From: a virus
Direction: 5' to 3' (one strand)
DNA length: 37,174 nt
IMG/VR virus record: IMGVR_UViG_3300028895_000051
Coordinates: 1 to 37,174 of that record
The notes beneath the pieces were generated by a model. The model was not told where the DNA came from and made no database searches. It worked only from the letters and a program-made list of their open reading frames with translations. Shown in pieces: positions 21,649 through 30,274 of the stretch. Position 1 is the stretch's first letter. Each line of letters opens with the position of its first letter. A program made the position numbers and the translations under genes.

Positions 21649-23903
21649 GATTCACACTCCTCTTCATCCTCGTCAGTAACTTCTACTTCGCCCTGACCAT
21701 CATATGTGTTGAAATAATAGAGCTGTTTTCCGCCCCATTTGTAAAATAATAGAATATGCTCCATCATCTCTGACATTGGGATTTCTTCATCGGGATAAAA
21801 CTCTGGATTATAACTGGTATTAACACTGATTCCTTGGTCAATGTATTTCTGTAATATCGCCATAATCTTTAGATAACCAACCGGCGAACGTTGAGTCCAC
21901 AATAGCTCGTATTTGTTTTTAAGTCTGCGATACTCTGGTACAACTTGAGTTAATGATCCATCTTTACTAGTTTTAACAGAAACATAACTACGTGGTGGTT
22001 CTACACCATTTGTTGCATTAGCAATCTGCGAGCTTGTTTCACTTGGCATAAGTGCCATTAACGTACTGTTGCGAATACCAGTTTCTTTTAATTGTTTACG
22101 CAATCCTTTCCAATCTACTTTATCTTTATGTTTGATTAACTCATTAACATCTTTCTTATAAGTATCTACCGGAAGAATACCTTTGCTGTATTTTGTTTCA
22201 TTGTTTTTAGGACATGCACCTTTTTCTACTGCAATATCAGCCGATGCTTTAATAAGATAGTATGACCAATGCTGGGCCCAGGTATCAATTAAATCTAAAT
22301 CCGGATCACTATAGTTTGTATCATGTTTTGCTAACCAGTATGCTAAATTAATAATACCAATGCCAATTGGACGTCTTGCTACTGTTGCTAACTGTGCTGC
22401 TAAGATAGGATAGTGTTGGTAGGATAATAGGTTATCTAAACCACGTACTGCTAAGTCGCATGCCTTTTCCATATCTTCTGGATTTTTAAATGCACCCCAG
22501 TTAATAGCAGATAACGTGCATAATGCAATCTCACCATCTTCATCATAAATGTCATCTAGTGGCAATGTTGGTAAGTTAATTTCACAACACAAGTTGGACA
22601 TATGAATAGATGCTTGTTCGGGATCAAACGAGCTATGTGTATTAGCATGGTCAATGTTCATTAAATAGATACGACCAGTACCTTTACGTTCTGCCATGAA
22701 CTGATGGAACAACTCTTTAGCATCTACACGCTTTCTTCTAATGTGATTATTACGTTCTGCTTTCTCGTATAACTCTTTAAATTCTTCATAGTTGCCTTCG
22801 TAAAAAGCATCCATTACGCAAGGAATATCGCTCGGACTAAACAATGTAATATGTCCACTTTCGATATAACGTTCGTACATTAAACGATTAAACTGTACAC
22901 CATAATCCATAAAACGTACACGGTTGTCGTCAGTACCTTTGTTGTTTTTAAGAACAAGTAAATCTTCTACTTCGTAATGGAAGATAGGATAATAAACGGT
23001 AGCAGAACCTTTGCGAACTCCACCTTGCGAACAAGAGCCTACTGCACTTTGGAAGTGTTTAAAGAACGGTGTTACACCTGTATGGTATGCTTCGCCGCCG
23101 CGTATAGGACTACCTAATGCTCTTAAACGCCCGGCACCAATACCGATACCAGCACGTTGCGAAACATACTTAACAATAGAACTAGTAGAAGCATTAATAC
23201 TGTCTAAGCTATCGTCTGTTTCGATAAGGACACAAGAACTAAATTGTTTTTGATTTGTTCTAACCCCTGCCATTACAGGAGTTGGCAATGATATTTGATG
23301 TGTACTAATTGCATCATAATAGTCTTTAATCCAACGCATACGATTATGAGCAGGATACTCAGCAAATAATGTCGCAGCGATTAATGCGTATGTCATTTGT
23401 GGTGTTTCAAATATCTCGCCAGTTACACGATTCTGTACTAGGTACTTTCCTCGAAGCTGTTCCATAGCAACATAAGTCAGAGACTCGTCACGATCATGTT
23501 TAATAAATGAATTAATAAAATCCCATTCAGCATCATCAAACATATCAATTAGATTAGGATCATAAAAGCCACGTTTAATATTTTGTTCTACTAATTTTTT
23601 AACATGGTGTGGTTCAAATTGACCATATACTTCTTTGCGTAAATGGTAACAAATAAGTCTACCTGCTACGTTTTGATAATTTGGTGTTTCTTCTGTAATT
23701 AGATCTGCTGCGGCCTTAATTAATGTTTCTTGTATGTCTGCTGTAGTAATACCATTATAAAATTGTAGGTGTGATTTTAATTCTACTTCTGATGCACTAA
23801 CGCCTGTGATGCCTTCGGTTGCCCAATATACAACCTTATGGAACTTATCGAGATTTAGCGGTTCCTTGCGACCATCTCGTTTAGTTACTGTAATTTGTGT
23901 CAT
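21636..23903 (-). CDS. nrdA: Class Ia ribonucleotide reductase, alpha subunit
   Basis: The 755-aa protein is very similar to E. coli NrdA (761 aa). It has an N-terminal ATP-cone-like region (VTKRDGRKEPLNLDKFHKV), Cys224 in FSSCVLIE, the catalytic NLCCEINLP and CTLSAINWG cysteines, a NATNGVEPPR segment and a C-terminal redox pair (CESCKI). It reduces ribonucleoside diphosphates. The resemblance to proteobacterial rather than cyanobacterial enzymes is informative about the host range. AGAGG lies six bases before the start. It sits downstream of the tail-fibre gene in one long minus-strand run. Confidence 0.98.
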   Translation of the reverse strand: MTQITVTKRDGRKEPLNLDKFHKVVYWATEGITGVSASEVELKSHLQFYNGITTADIQETLIKAAADLITEETPNYQNVAGRLICYHLRKEVYGQFEPHHVKKLVEQNIKRGFYDPNLIDMFDDAEWDFINSFIKHDRDESLTYVAMEQLRGKYLVQNRVTGEIFETPQMTYALIAATLFAEYPAHNRMRWIKDYYDAISTHQISLPTPVMAGVRTNQKQFSSCVLIETDDSLDSINASTSSIVKYVSQRAGIGIGAGRLRALGSPIRGGEAYHTGVTPFFKHFQSAVGSCSQGGVRKGSATVYYPIFHYEVEDLLVLKNNKGTDDNRVRFMDYGVQFNRLMYERYIESGHITLFSPSDIPCVMDAFYEGNYEEFKELYEKAERNNHIRRKRVDAKELFHQFMAERKGTGRIYLMNIDHANTHSSFDPEQASIHMSNLCCEINLPTLPLDDIYDEDGEIALCTLSAINWGAFKNPEDMEKACDLAVRGLDNLLSYQHYPILAAQLATVARRPIGIGIINLAYWLAKHDTNYSDPDLDLIDTWAQHWSYYLIKASADIAVEKGACPKNNETKYSKGILPVDTYKKDVNELIKHKDKVDWKGLRKQLKETGIRNSTLMALMPSETSSQIANATNGVEPPRSYVSVKTSKDGSLTQVVPEYRRLKNKYELLWTQRSPVGYLKIMAILQKYIDQGISVNTSYNPEFYPDEEIPMSEMMEHILLFYKWGGKQLYYFNTYDGQGEVEVTDEDEEECESCKI

Positions 23904-23912
23904 TTATACCTC

Positions 23913-24329
23913 TTAATTTATGTTTAAATAGTGACTGTCTAAACTTCGAACAATTTTGAGTTCTAAATCTTTTTTGTTTACTATCTCGTTTGGATAGTAA
24001 TTTAGAATGTGTTCGTTATTTATTTCAACTACGAAGAAGTCTGGTGTTTCTATAATAGTTATCTTTTCTAGATCATCTCTACTTAAAAGAACAATAGTAT
24101 AAACGATTCCTAAACATTTTGCAAGGTCACAAAAGGTATTGTCTGCCAAAAGGTCCCACGGATCTGGCCAATTTTCATATTCGTCCATATGAAGATAATG
24201 AGAGGTTAACGGAGCTTGTTGCCACCATTTATCAATGGCAATTAACGCTTCTTTGAGATCTAGGTTTTTAGCTTGTTCTCTAAGGTCTCGCCATTCTAAC
24301 AAGCGAGCATCAAATGTGTTTGCCCACAT
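23913..24329 (-). CDS. Conserved phage hypothetical protein, 138 aa
   Basis: The product is rich in Trp and acidic residues near the N-terminus (FDARLLEWRDLREQAKNL, IDKWWQQAPLTSHYLHMDE, NWPDPWDLLADNTFCDLA). The rest is alpha/beta. I recall close relatives in marine T4-like phages downstream of fibre genes, but not their function. The gap to the fibre gene is 3 bp and to nrdA 9 bp, so it is probably co-expressed with the late fibre. It may be a fibre chaperone or attachment protein, which is inference. Confidence 0.82.
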   Translation of the reverse strand: MWANTFDARLLEWRDLREQAKNLDLKEALIAIDKWWQQAPLTSHYLHMDEYENWPDPWDLLADNTFCDLAKCLGIVYTIVLLSRDDLEKITIIETPDFFVVEINNEHILNYYPNEIVNKKDLELKIVRSLDSHYLNIN

Positions 24330-24332
24330 TTA

Positions 24333-26384
24333 TTATCCTGGCAGGCCGCCGGCTGGTTCAAATGTCCAAACTGCTGTATCTGACTCTGTATTCGAATCTG
24401 AATCAGTTACAGTAATCGTTATAGTAACATATGACTCAAATTCAAAATCATCAAATGCAGTTATAGTAATACCTGAAATATCTGCAACGTCAATCGAATC
24501 ACCTACGGCTAAATCATTACCATCAATAACAACAACTTCACCCAAGATAGGATCACCCGGATCATCAGATGCAGCATCTATTGAAATATTGTAATTTGTA
24601 TAAGGTAATAAACCATCAGACACTGTTAAGTAATCTGTAATTAATTTTGTTGCATATTCACCCGGAGGTGGGGAATCATAGTATTCCACTAATTCAGGAT
24701 CAAACGTCACTGATAATGGATCATATGCAGGTGGTGGCGGAGGAGGTGGAACTAATGCAGGACTAGCAACAAACTTATCAATAGTATATGTAACTAATAC
24801 ATCATGTCCATTTGGTGTTGTTAAGCATTTACATTCAATTGTTCCATCAACTGCCTGAGTCACAGTCATTACCATTCCGATATCATTCGACTCAGTATAT
24901 TCATCGCTGTAAGTTAAAGGAATAGCACCATAACCTGCTGTTGAAATTAATTTGCCTGTTCTAACATCATCATTTCGGCGCATACTATAATGAACTTCGA
25001 AACCTTTGTAATCTTGGTTTGATAATTCAAAGATGGTTTCTGGAACTGCTGTTGCATCCGAAACAATAGTATCAAAGCCAATTGTTTTGTGGAACTGTCC
25101 AAACTTTAATTGGTATGTGCCGTCAAATGCAATAGAACTTGTATGGTTTAAAGTTACACGTGGTACGATAGCATCACGCAAATCATCACGTGCAAATACG
25201 TCACCATATGACATATTATTAGAATTCTTAAAATTAATATTTGAAGCTATTGGATTCTCAAGTCCATTGAACCCATTACCAACTTCTAAGAAAATATTAA
25301 ATCCAGATACATTAAATTGCGACTCTGAAATTTCAATACCTTCTGCTGCAATAAGATCAAATAAGTTTTGTACTACACGAACACCTTGTGGGCCACCATT
25401 TACAGTTTCATTATCTTCACCAATGATTACACCTTTATAATGTGTATTAAACGAGCAATTTGAAATTGTAATGCCACGAGAATTATATTTAGAAAAGAAA
25501 CCATATGTTGTTTTACTAAACTTACATTTATCAAATGTAATATGTTGTGTTTCGTAGTTAGCAGAACTTTCAATGTTTATTGCTGATGTATTATGAATCG
25601 ATGACGTTAAATCAGCAACTTCTAAATCTCCTTCGAAGTTAACGCTGTCAAAGTAACTTTGTGATGTTCTATCAACTTTTAATAAACTATTAATTGCTGT
25701 TGTTTTAATTGTTAAACTTGATACTTCAATCCCTTGTGGTGTTACTGCTCCATTCTCTCCAATATTGGCATTAATTTGTTGTAAGCTATCTGCTGTTTGT
25801 ACTACAAATTCATCTGGAGTTACATCTTCTGTTTCGTATAAAATAACAGTTGACTCAATACCTTCACCTACTAGTTTAGCAAATGGTGGGATTTTAATAG
25901 TACCTGTTACTTTATAAACACCTGCAGGAAATAATAAACTACGTCTTGTTTCTTCGTTAACACCTACACAAAATAATTCATGTAATGCTCTATTAATAGC
26001 ATCTGTATCATCCGTTACACCATCACCTACTGCGCCAAAGTCTTTAACGATAGCAATATCATCTAAACGTGCTTGTAAGCTACGAGCAACAGGGCTATTT
26101 ACTGTAACGCCTGTTTGTGCTGGAGACAATGCACGAAAATCACTGTTGTTTGGATTTTCGACTTCGCCTTTGAATGTGTAACTTGCTGCTAATCCTAAAA
26201 TATCACTATGCTGAGTTAATATTTCAGTATTACCGATAATAGGAGCACCATCTGCTAATGTGCCGTTGCCTATAAAAAGACGTTGTTCATCTAATGCCCA
26301 ACCAAACTCGCCTCCAGCAAGTTGTGGTAAGTTTTCCATTAAACCTTTACGGTGCGTGATTCGTGAGATTTGTACTATTGCCAT
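24333..26384 (-). CDS. Tail fibre/appendage protein with beta-helix fold
   Basis: The 683-aa protein begins with the attachment segment common to phage fibres (ISRITHRKGL...LAGGEFGWALDEQRLFIGNG). The motif VKDFGAVGDGVTDDTDAINRAL (about 114-135) marks a pectate_lyase_3-type right-handed beta-helix, which runs to about residue 400. A poly-proline hinge (PPPPPPPAYDP, about 565-575) leads to a Ser/Thr/Asp-rich, Ig-like C-terminal domain (VTITITVTDSDSNTESDTAVW). It probably binds or degrades a surface polysaccharide. A late promoter lies just upstream. Confidence 0.9.
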   Translation of the reverse strand: MAIVQISRITHRKGLMENLPQLAGGEFGWALDEQRLFIGNGTLADGAPIIGNTEILTQHSDILGLAASYTFKGEVENPNNSDFRALSPAQTGVTVNSPVARSLQARLDDIAIVKDFGAVGDGVTDDTDAINRALHELFCVGVNEETRRSLLFPAGVYKVTGTIKIPPFAKLVGEGIESTVILYETEDVTPDEFVVQTADSLQQINANIGENGAVTPQGIEVSSLTIKTTAINSLLKVDRTSQSYFDSVNFEGDLEVADLTSSIHNTSAINIESSANYETQHITFDKCKFSKTTYGFFSKYNSRGITISNCSFNTHYKGVIIGEDNETVNGGPQGVRVVQNLFDLIAAEGIEISESQFNVSGFNIFLEVGNGFNGLENPIASNINFKNSNNMSYGDVFARDDLRDAIVPRVTLNHTSSIAFDGTYQLKFGQFHKTIGFDTIVSDATAVPETIFELSNQDYKGFEVHYSMRRNDDVRTGKLISTAGYGAIPLTYSDEYTESNDIGMVMTVTQAVDGTIECKCLTTPNGHDVLVTYTIDKFVASPALVPPPPPPPAYDPLSVTFDPELVEYYDSPPPGEYATKLITDYLTVSDGLLPYTNYNISIDAASDDPGDPILGEVVVIDGNDLAVGDSIDVADISGITITAFDDFEFESYVTITITVTDSDSNTESDTAVWTFEPAGGLPG

Positions 26385-26411
26385 GCTAACCCTTTTTGAT
26401 TATTAATACTG

Positions 26412-26419
26412 TATTTATA
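26412..26419 (-). promoter_or_regulatory. T4-type late promoter of the tail fibre gene
   Basis: Exact TATAAATA on the minus strand, 28 bp before the ATG at 26384. It includes the TAA stop codon of the upstream gene. Confidence 0.8.
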
Positions 26420-26651
26420 CTAAGCCGGTGAGCTTTTCAACAATAGCAATAAAGTTAGCAATCTTAGTTTTGGTTTCGAGTGAGTCCATTTCAGATTTTG
26501 TTTTAGCTAATTCTAAGCAATCTGTAAGTAACTCATTTCTCATTTCTTCGTCGATAGCACCAGTTTCGAAATCATACATAATGCCTTCAACTTCGTGTGC
26601 TACTTCTGAAACGTAATGATCTTCGTCGTGTAAAAATTCTTTAATATCCAT
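26415..26651 (-). CDS. Small acidic helical protein, 78 aa
   Basis: The protein starts MDIKEFLHDEDHYVSEVAHE and is acidic and helical throughout. No motif is recognised. Its ATG overlaps the stop of the lipoprotein gene (TAATG), and its own TAA stop lies in the fibre gene's late promoter. The N-terminus resembles a T4 capsid-targeting peptide superficially, but it lacks the (I/L)xE cleavage motif at the right spacing. Confidence 0.75.
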   Translation of the reverse strand: MDIKEFLHDEDHYVSEVAHEVEGIMYDFETGAIDEEMRNELLTDCLELAKTKSEMDSLETKTKIANFIAIVEKLTGLV

Positions 26652-27046
26652 TATCTTAATTTCTTAGGTACTGTTTTAATTACTTCATCTACTTTCTTGT
26701 AAATTATATCTGCTTTGCGTTTACAATAGATTCGACTATGTCCAGTTTTTGTGCGGGCCAAAGCTGCTTTGAATTGTTTAATGTCGTCTGCTAAAATCTT
26801 AGTAACTGTTGCTACTTCAGCATTTGCTGGTGTGTGCTCTGCATATAAATCAATAACACGAGATTCATAAGTTAAGTCAGAAAGTAATAATTGAACTTGC
26901 TCTGGATTGTCACAGCTTTCTTTTAACATTTCTGTTTTAACTGCAAAACGAACAAGCATTTCGTACTCATTGTTATCGTACTTTTGAGGTAAGGCGCCGC
27001 AACCTACTAGGAATACTGCTAACACGGCTGACATAAATAGTTTCAT
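26651..27046 (-). CDS. Phage lipoprotein, 131 aa
   Basis: The start is placed at MKLFMSAVLAVFLVGCGALPQ, a classical signal peptide with lipobox LVGC (Cys16). A longer version starting at 27124 would bury this signal and lies inside the exonuclease gene. The mature part is mostly helical with two further cysteines (ESCDNPEQ, YCKRKADI). Phage lipoproteins often block superinfection or serve as outer-membrane spanins. This one is long for an o-spanin and is not proline-rich, so exclusion is more likely, but that is inference. A late-like box ends eight bases before the ATG. Confidence 0.82.
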   Translation of the reverse strand: MKLFMSAVLAVFLVGCGALPQKYDNNEYEMLVRFAVKTEMLKESCDNPEQVQLLLSDLTYESRVIDLYAEHTPANAEVATVTKILADDIKQFKAALARTKTGHSRIYCKRKADIIYKKVDEVIKTVPKKLR

Positions 27047-27053
27047 ATTAAAA

Positions 27054-27770
27054 CTATTTATCGAGCAGATAGAACTCCTCCACTCTTTCCCACCATTTTT
27101 TGCGCCAGCGTTCCCAGTCATCACCTTCTAATATCCACTCCATATACTTCGGTGGTTCACTGTAAACACCTGGGGCTTTTTCTGTAGGACGTACACACAT
27201 CATAACAACACCTTTCTTAATGTTAGTGCCATATATCTCGTTATGTGCTTCGCCATATGCTGTTAACTGTATAAAATAATCTTCAATCCATTCTATCTTC
27301 TTTGGTTTGTTTGCTTGCTTAAAATCCATTATAGCTTCATCACCATCATGTACACCAACTAAGTCTGTGGTACCTGCATACACTTTTGGAAAGTATAATG
27401 GAACTTCTGTACCCCAATATTCATCTACTTTGTTTAACCCTTCTTGAACTACGACCTGTGCCATATCATGTGACGGCCAACTAAATGGATTTGTGCCACG
27501 AGGTGGAAATTCATCATTTATAATATACTTTTCCAAATAGGTATGCATTCGTGTGCCGCGGTTCGCAGCTTCTGTTGTGATTTGTTGTGCTTTAGCAGGA
27601 CCTACACGTTTTCGCCATTCTTGCAGAGCTTTTTTAGCTTCTTCTGGTTTGGTTTTATCTAGAATGGTAGTAACTGATGCTACTTTATCACCTAACGGTG
27701 TTGCATATAATCTTTTGCCGTTTACTTGTTCTCGGGGAATTGGTTTGTAATTGAATTTATTTGTAAGCAT
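27054..27770 (-). CDS. PD-(D/E)XK exonuclease family protein
   Basis: The 238-aa protein fits the RecB/MGME1-type exonuclease pattern: RGTRMHTYLE (His76), AGTTDLVG (Asp136), AIMDFKQANK (Asp149, Lys151) and YFIQLTAYG (Gln168, Tyr172). Such enzymes process DNA ends in phage recombination and repair. No Shine-Dalgarno sequence is visible, and a hairpin (27776-27799) lies immediately before the start. The gene ends in TAG within the late-like box of the lipoprotein gene. Confidence 0.88.
   Translation of the reverse strand: MLTNKFNYKPIPREQVNGKRLYATPLGDKVASVTTILDKTKPEEAKKALQEWRKRVGPAKAQQITTEAANRGTRMHTYLEKYIINDEFPPRGTNPFSWPSHDMAQVVVQEGLNKVDEYWGTEVPLYFPKVYAGTTDLVGVHDGDEAIMDFKQANKPKKIEWIEDYFIQLTAYGEAHNEIYGTNIKKGVVMMCVRPTEKAPGVYSEPPKYMEWILEGDDWERWRKKWWERVEEFYLLDK
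27055..27061 (-). promoter_or_regulatory. Possible late promoter of the lipoprotein gene
   Basis: ATAAATA reads leftwards and ends eight bases before the ATG at 27046. It overlaps the final codons and TAG stop of the exonuclease gene (Asp-Lys-stop), so a chance match is possible. Confidence 0.4.
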
Positions 27771-27775
27771 TTAGT

Positions 27776-27799
27776 AACTATAGCAAAAAATCTATAGTT
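27776..27799 (-). promoter_or_regulatory. Hairpin before the exonuclease start
   Basis: An 8-bp perfect stem, AACTATAG / CTATAGTT, with an 8-nt U-rich loop on the minus strand ends about five bases before the exonuclease ATG at 27770. It occupies the place where a ribosome binding site would lie. It may restrict translation or mark an RNA processing site. Confidence 0.4.
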
Positions 27800-27802
27800 T
27801 GT

Positions 27803-28138
27803 CTACTTTTTACGTTTTGCGGCTGCTCGTTTTGCTGCTTGCTGAACAACTACTTCAGCTTTATCTCTGCCCATCATTTCTGGACCAATTTTTTCGTCTG
27901 AATCAAATTTAACTTCGTCATTGTTAACATCTGCTATATTATCAATTTGGCCTTGTTGGACCATTTGTTGAAGTTTTTCTGCGTCGACACTTAAACCTAA
28001 TTTGTTTGCTATGTTAGCAAAAGCATCTGTTGATAAGGTACCTGCTATACCTTCGTCATCCGCGCGACCTTTGAAGAACTGACTGATTGCAGCCAATTCT
28101 TCTTCTTCGGTCTCATGTATGATGTCTTGTAATCTCAT
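27803..28138 (-). CDS. Small virion-like protein with possible capsid-targeting N-terminus
   Basis: The 111-aa protein starts MRLQDIIHETEEEE, a pattern similar to the T4 prohead-targeting peptide with a possible cut after IHE. An acidic helical middle follows (LSTDAFANIANKLGLSVDAEKL), then a basic C-terminus (QQAAKRAAAKRKK). It could be a small internal head protein, which is inference. It is translationally linked to the upstream gene by TAATG. Confidence 0.75.
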   Translation of the reverse strand: MRLQDIIHETEEEELAAISQFFKGRADDEGIAGTLSTDAFANIANKLGLSVDAEKLQQMVQQGQIDNIADVNNDEVKFDSDEKIGPEMMGRDKAEVVVQQAAKRAAAKRKK

Positions 28139-28506
28139 TACCCTTGTGGGCCGTAACGCTCATCTGCGTTCTTATCTGTAACCCAGTCACCGTTACTATG
28201 ATCAGCATCATACGGATCTTCATCGGATGCATCACTTAATTCTTGTAATGAGTCAGCCATGCTATGCATTGTGGCTTGACCATCAATACAACCTTTCATT
28301 GTGTTGTACCAATAGCTTTCTGCTCTACGTTGTTCAATACCACCACGCGGTAATAAACCATATGCTTGATCTATTAATTGTCTAATTTCGCCCATTAATT
28401 CTTCGAATTCTTCGATTTCGTCGATGCCCGCTTCTTTTAATGGTTCTGTTGGTGCTACTGCGTCAATAGCATCTAAACTTTCTAAGAGTTTTTTAATCTC
28501 AGACAT
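28138..28506 (-). CDS. Conserved acidic hypothetical protein, 122 aa
   Basis: The product is acidic (MSEIKKLLESLDAIDA..., DEIEEFEELMGEI) with a central segment AYGLLPRGGIEQRRAESYWY and an Asp/Asn-rich C-terminus (DADHSNGDWVTDKNADERYG) that could bind metal ions. No family is recognised. Both ends join neighbours by TAATG overlaps, so three genes (28506-29411, this one and 27803-28138) probably form one translational unit of virion-related proteins. Confidence 0.75.
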   Translation of the reverse strand: MSEIKKLLESLDAIDAVAPTEPLKEAGIDEIEEFEELMGEIRQLIDQAYGLLPRGGIEQRRAESYWYNTMKGCIDGQATMHSMADSLQELSDASDEDPYDADHSNGDWVTDKNADERYGPQG

Positions 28507-29411
28507 TAGATACGGTCTCTACCTAAGTCACCTTCTGGAGCATCCAAGGCATCCATTTCTGCATCTAAGCCTGCATCCATAGCCATGTCATCAGTAGGAG
28601 CTGCATCTAACTCAGCGTCCATACCCATATCCATACCCATGTCATCCATGCCTTCTTCGCCCGGAACTGATAGTTCTTCACCAGTTAAAATACCTGTTGC
28701 AGAATTGAGCTCTTCTTTTGCTGTACTTAATGCAGCAACTAAGCTATCTAATGCTGAGCCTGCTGCTGTTTGGAATTGAGTTGATTGGTCTGTACCCATT
28801 TGACCACGGATACCATCAGCTAACGCTGGTAATTCTTTTACTTTAAGGTCTGACATGTTTTCGATCATTTTTTGTACTTGGTCTACCATGTCTTGTGCTG
28901 CCAATACAACCTGTGCTTGGTCAACTTCGCCTTCTTGTAAACGTGTTTTGTTTTCGTTGCATTTCTTTTTCTCAACTAAGCCTTTCATGAAAGCTACTGC
29001 CGAGTCTTGTGATTCTACAATACTTAATAATGATTCTGTTACGCCCATTGAACGTAAAGATGCTGTGTCAACTGTTTTGCCTTTTGCTGCCTCTTTCACA
29101 GCATTAACAAAAGCAGATTTTTTATTTTGTGTGATGTTTTTAATGTTCATAGTGTTCTCTTCTGTTTCATTAACACGGGCAGCCAATGCCTGTTCCATCA
29201 TCATTAACTTTAAGAAAACTGGATTGTTTTCTCTTGTGTGCGCTTTTGATGATTGTTTAAATTCAACTATCTTACCACGTGTCTGTGATAACATACGTTG
29301 AGCTTCGTCGATCGATAATGTTGATGCATCAATCGAGTTTCCAAATTGCTTTGAGTATGATTCTGATAATGTTTTTGAATTCATACTAGGTGATAATTCT
29401 GTTAGATTCAT
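28506..29411 (-). CDS. Virion-like protein with Met/Asp-rich tail, 301 aa
   Basis: The N-terminal 150 residues are basic and helical. The middle has a conserved-looking block EGEVDQAQVVLAAQDMVDQV (about 160-179) that I recall from marine T4-like phage proteins of unknown function. The last 50 residues are an unusual Met/Asp/Ala repeat (GMDDMGMDMGMDAELDA, then DDMAMDAGLDAEMDALDA). RLQEGE at 157-162 would fit a prohead protease site. A role in the head core or as an assembly scaffold is possible but unproven. The 5' end overlaps the upstream gene by 26 bp. Confidence 0.75.
   Translation of the reverse strand: MNLTELSPSMNSKTLSESYSKQFGNSIDASTLSIDEAQRMLSQTRGKIVEFKQSSKAHTRENNPVFLKLMMMEQALAARVNETEENTMNIKNITQNKKSAFVNAVKEAAKGKTVDTASLRSMGVTESLLSIVESQDSAVAFMKGLVEKKKCNENKTRLQEGEVDQAQVVLAAQDMVDQVQKMIENMSDLKVKELPALADGIRGQMGTDQSTQFQTAAGSALDSLVAALSTAKEELNSATGILTGEELSVPGEEGMDDMGMDMGMDAELDAAPTDDMAMDAGLDAEMDALDAPEGDLGRDRI
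28542..28652 (-). repeat. Degenerate Met/Asp codon repeat
   Basis: This segment encodes irregular DM / GMD / AxLDA units within residues 254-290 of the 301-aa protein. It could vary in length by slippage and could bind divalent metal ions; both ideas are inference. Confidence 0.55.
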
Positions 29412-29856
29412 TCTGAAAATCCTTAATTTTATTATATTTAGCCAAATTTACAGATTTCTGAAGATTCCTCTCAAACTGCTTTAGCCTATTCAATGATTCT
29501 ACATATAGGTCATAATGTAGGTTTCTATCATCGTCATTGTCTACTTTTTTTGCCATTTGTTTATGAATATCCATATCAAATTTTTTCGATTCGATTTGGT
29601 TATCATAATAAATTAGATCATGTGCTAATTGCCAATTTTGCGATTTATTAGCCAAGCACCACGACATTGCTGTACTACTCTTATTGACATAATTAACAAA
29701 GGTCTCGCTGCGATATAATGCAAAACGACCTTGTTCTTTAACTATTTTATATTTGTCAAAAACATAATATACATTATCCTCTTTAAGGACCGGAGGTAAC
29801 TTCTCATTTGAAAATAAGTTTTTAACTTTTATTTTAAATTGGCTCAAATTAATCAT
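29386..29856 (-). CDS. Hypothetical protein, 156 aa
   Basis: The N-terminal half carries a short beta-rich motif with aromatic residues (NVYYVFDKYKIVKEQGRFALYRS). The second half is a charged helical region (LHYDLYVESLNRLKQFERNL). No catalytic motif or membrane segment is seen. I recall the 'KYKIVKE' type sequence from small marine phage proteins but no function. It overlaps its upstream neighbour by 8 bp and its downstream neighbour by 26 bp, so it belongs to the same translational block. Confidence 0.75.
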   Translation of the reverse strand: MINLSQFKIKVKNLFSNEKLPPVLKEDNVYYVFDKYKIVKEQGRFALYRSETFVNYVNKSSTAMSWCLANKSQNWQLAHDLIYYDNQIESKKFDMDIHKQMAKKVDNDDDRNLHYDLYVESLNRLKQFERNLQKSVNLAKYNKIKDFQNESNRIIT

Positions 29857-30274
29857 CTAGTAACTCGAAAAATATATTTGTATTTACTTGTAAATATGGT
29901 TCTAACTGTTCCGACGCTTCTAACTCTGGAATCATTGGAACACCTTCGGTATCCTGTTTTAAGATATATAACGGATCTGCTGATGCTGGATCAACGTATG
30001 TCGATTCTAATTCATTCTTAAAAACAAAACTCCAAACTTTTTTACCATCAACTTCTTTCATCTTGGGTTCTGTTATTGTTTCTGGCTGAATTCTCATCAT
30101 TACAATTTGAAATATAGTTTCCCAATTAGCTTGTTGTCTACGTCTATGGTACCACTCAATATCATTTGTTATTGTAAAGCCTTTACGTTTTATTGGTAAT
30201 GCAGCTGGTCTAAATGTATGTACTATTCCTGTTGGAGTAATGTCAAAATATGTGCTGACTTTTATTTTTTGCAT
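29849..30274 (-). CDS. Hypothetical protein, 141 aa
   Basis: The product is beta-rich and looks like a virion or assembly protein: MQKIKVSTYFDITPTGIVHTFR, a basic segment FTITNDIEWYHRRRQQANWETI, and an acidic C-terminus (PMIPELEASEQLEPYLQVNT). No family is recognised. It overlaps the neighbour on each side (13 bp upstream, 8 bp downstream). Confidence 0.75.
   Translation of the reverse strand: MQKIKVSTYFDITPTGIVHTFRPAALPIKRKGFTITNDIEWYHRRRQQANWETIFQIVMMRIQPETITEPKMKEVDGKKVWSFVFKNELESTYVDPASADPLYILKQDTEGVPMIPELEASEQLEPYLQVNTNIFFELLDD

Noticed and set aside
26415-26651. Capsid-targeting peptide in MDIKEFLHDED
   Set aside because: It resembles EFL-type peptides, but there is no (I/L)xE at the expected position and no basic or nuclease domain follows.
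27047-27124. N-terminal extension of the lipoprotein gene
   Set aside because: The extra residues lie inside the exonuclease gene and would place the signal peptide internally; the lipobox sets the start at 27046.
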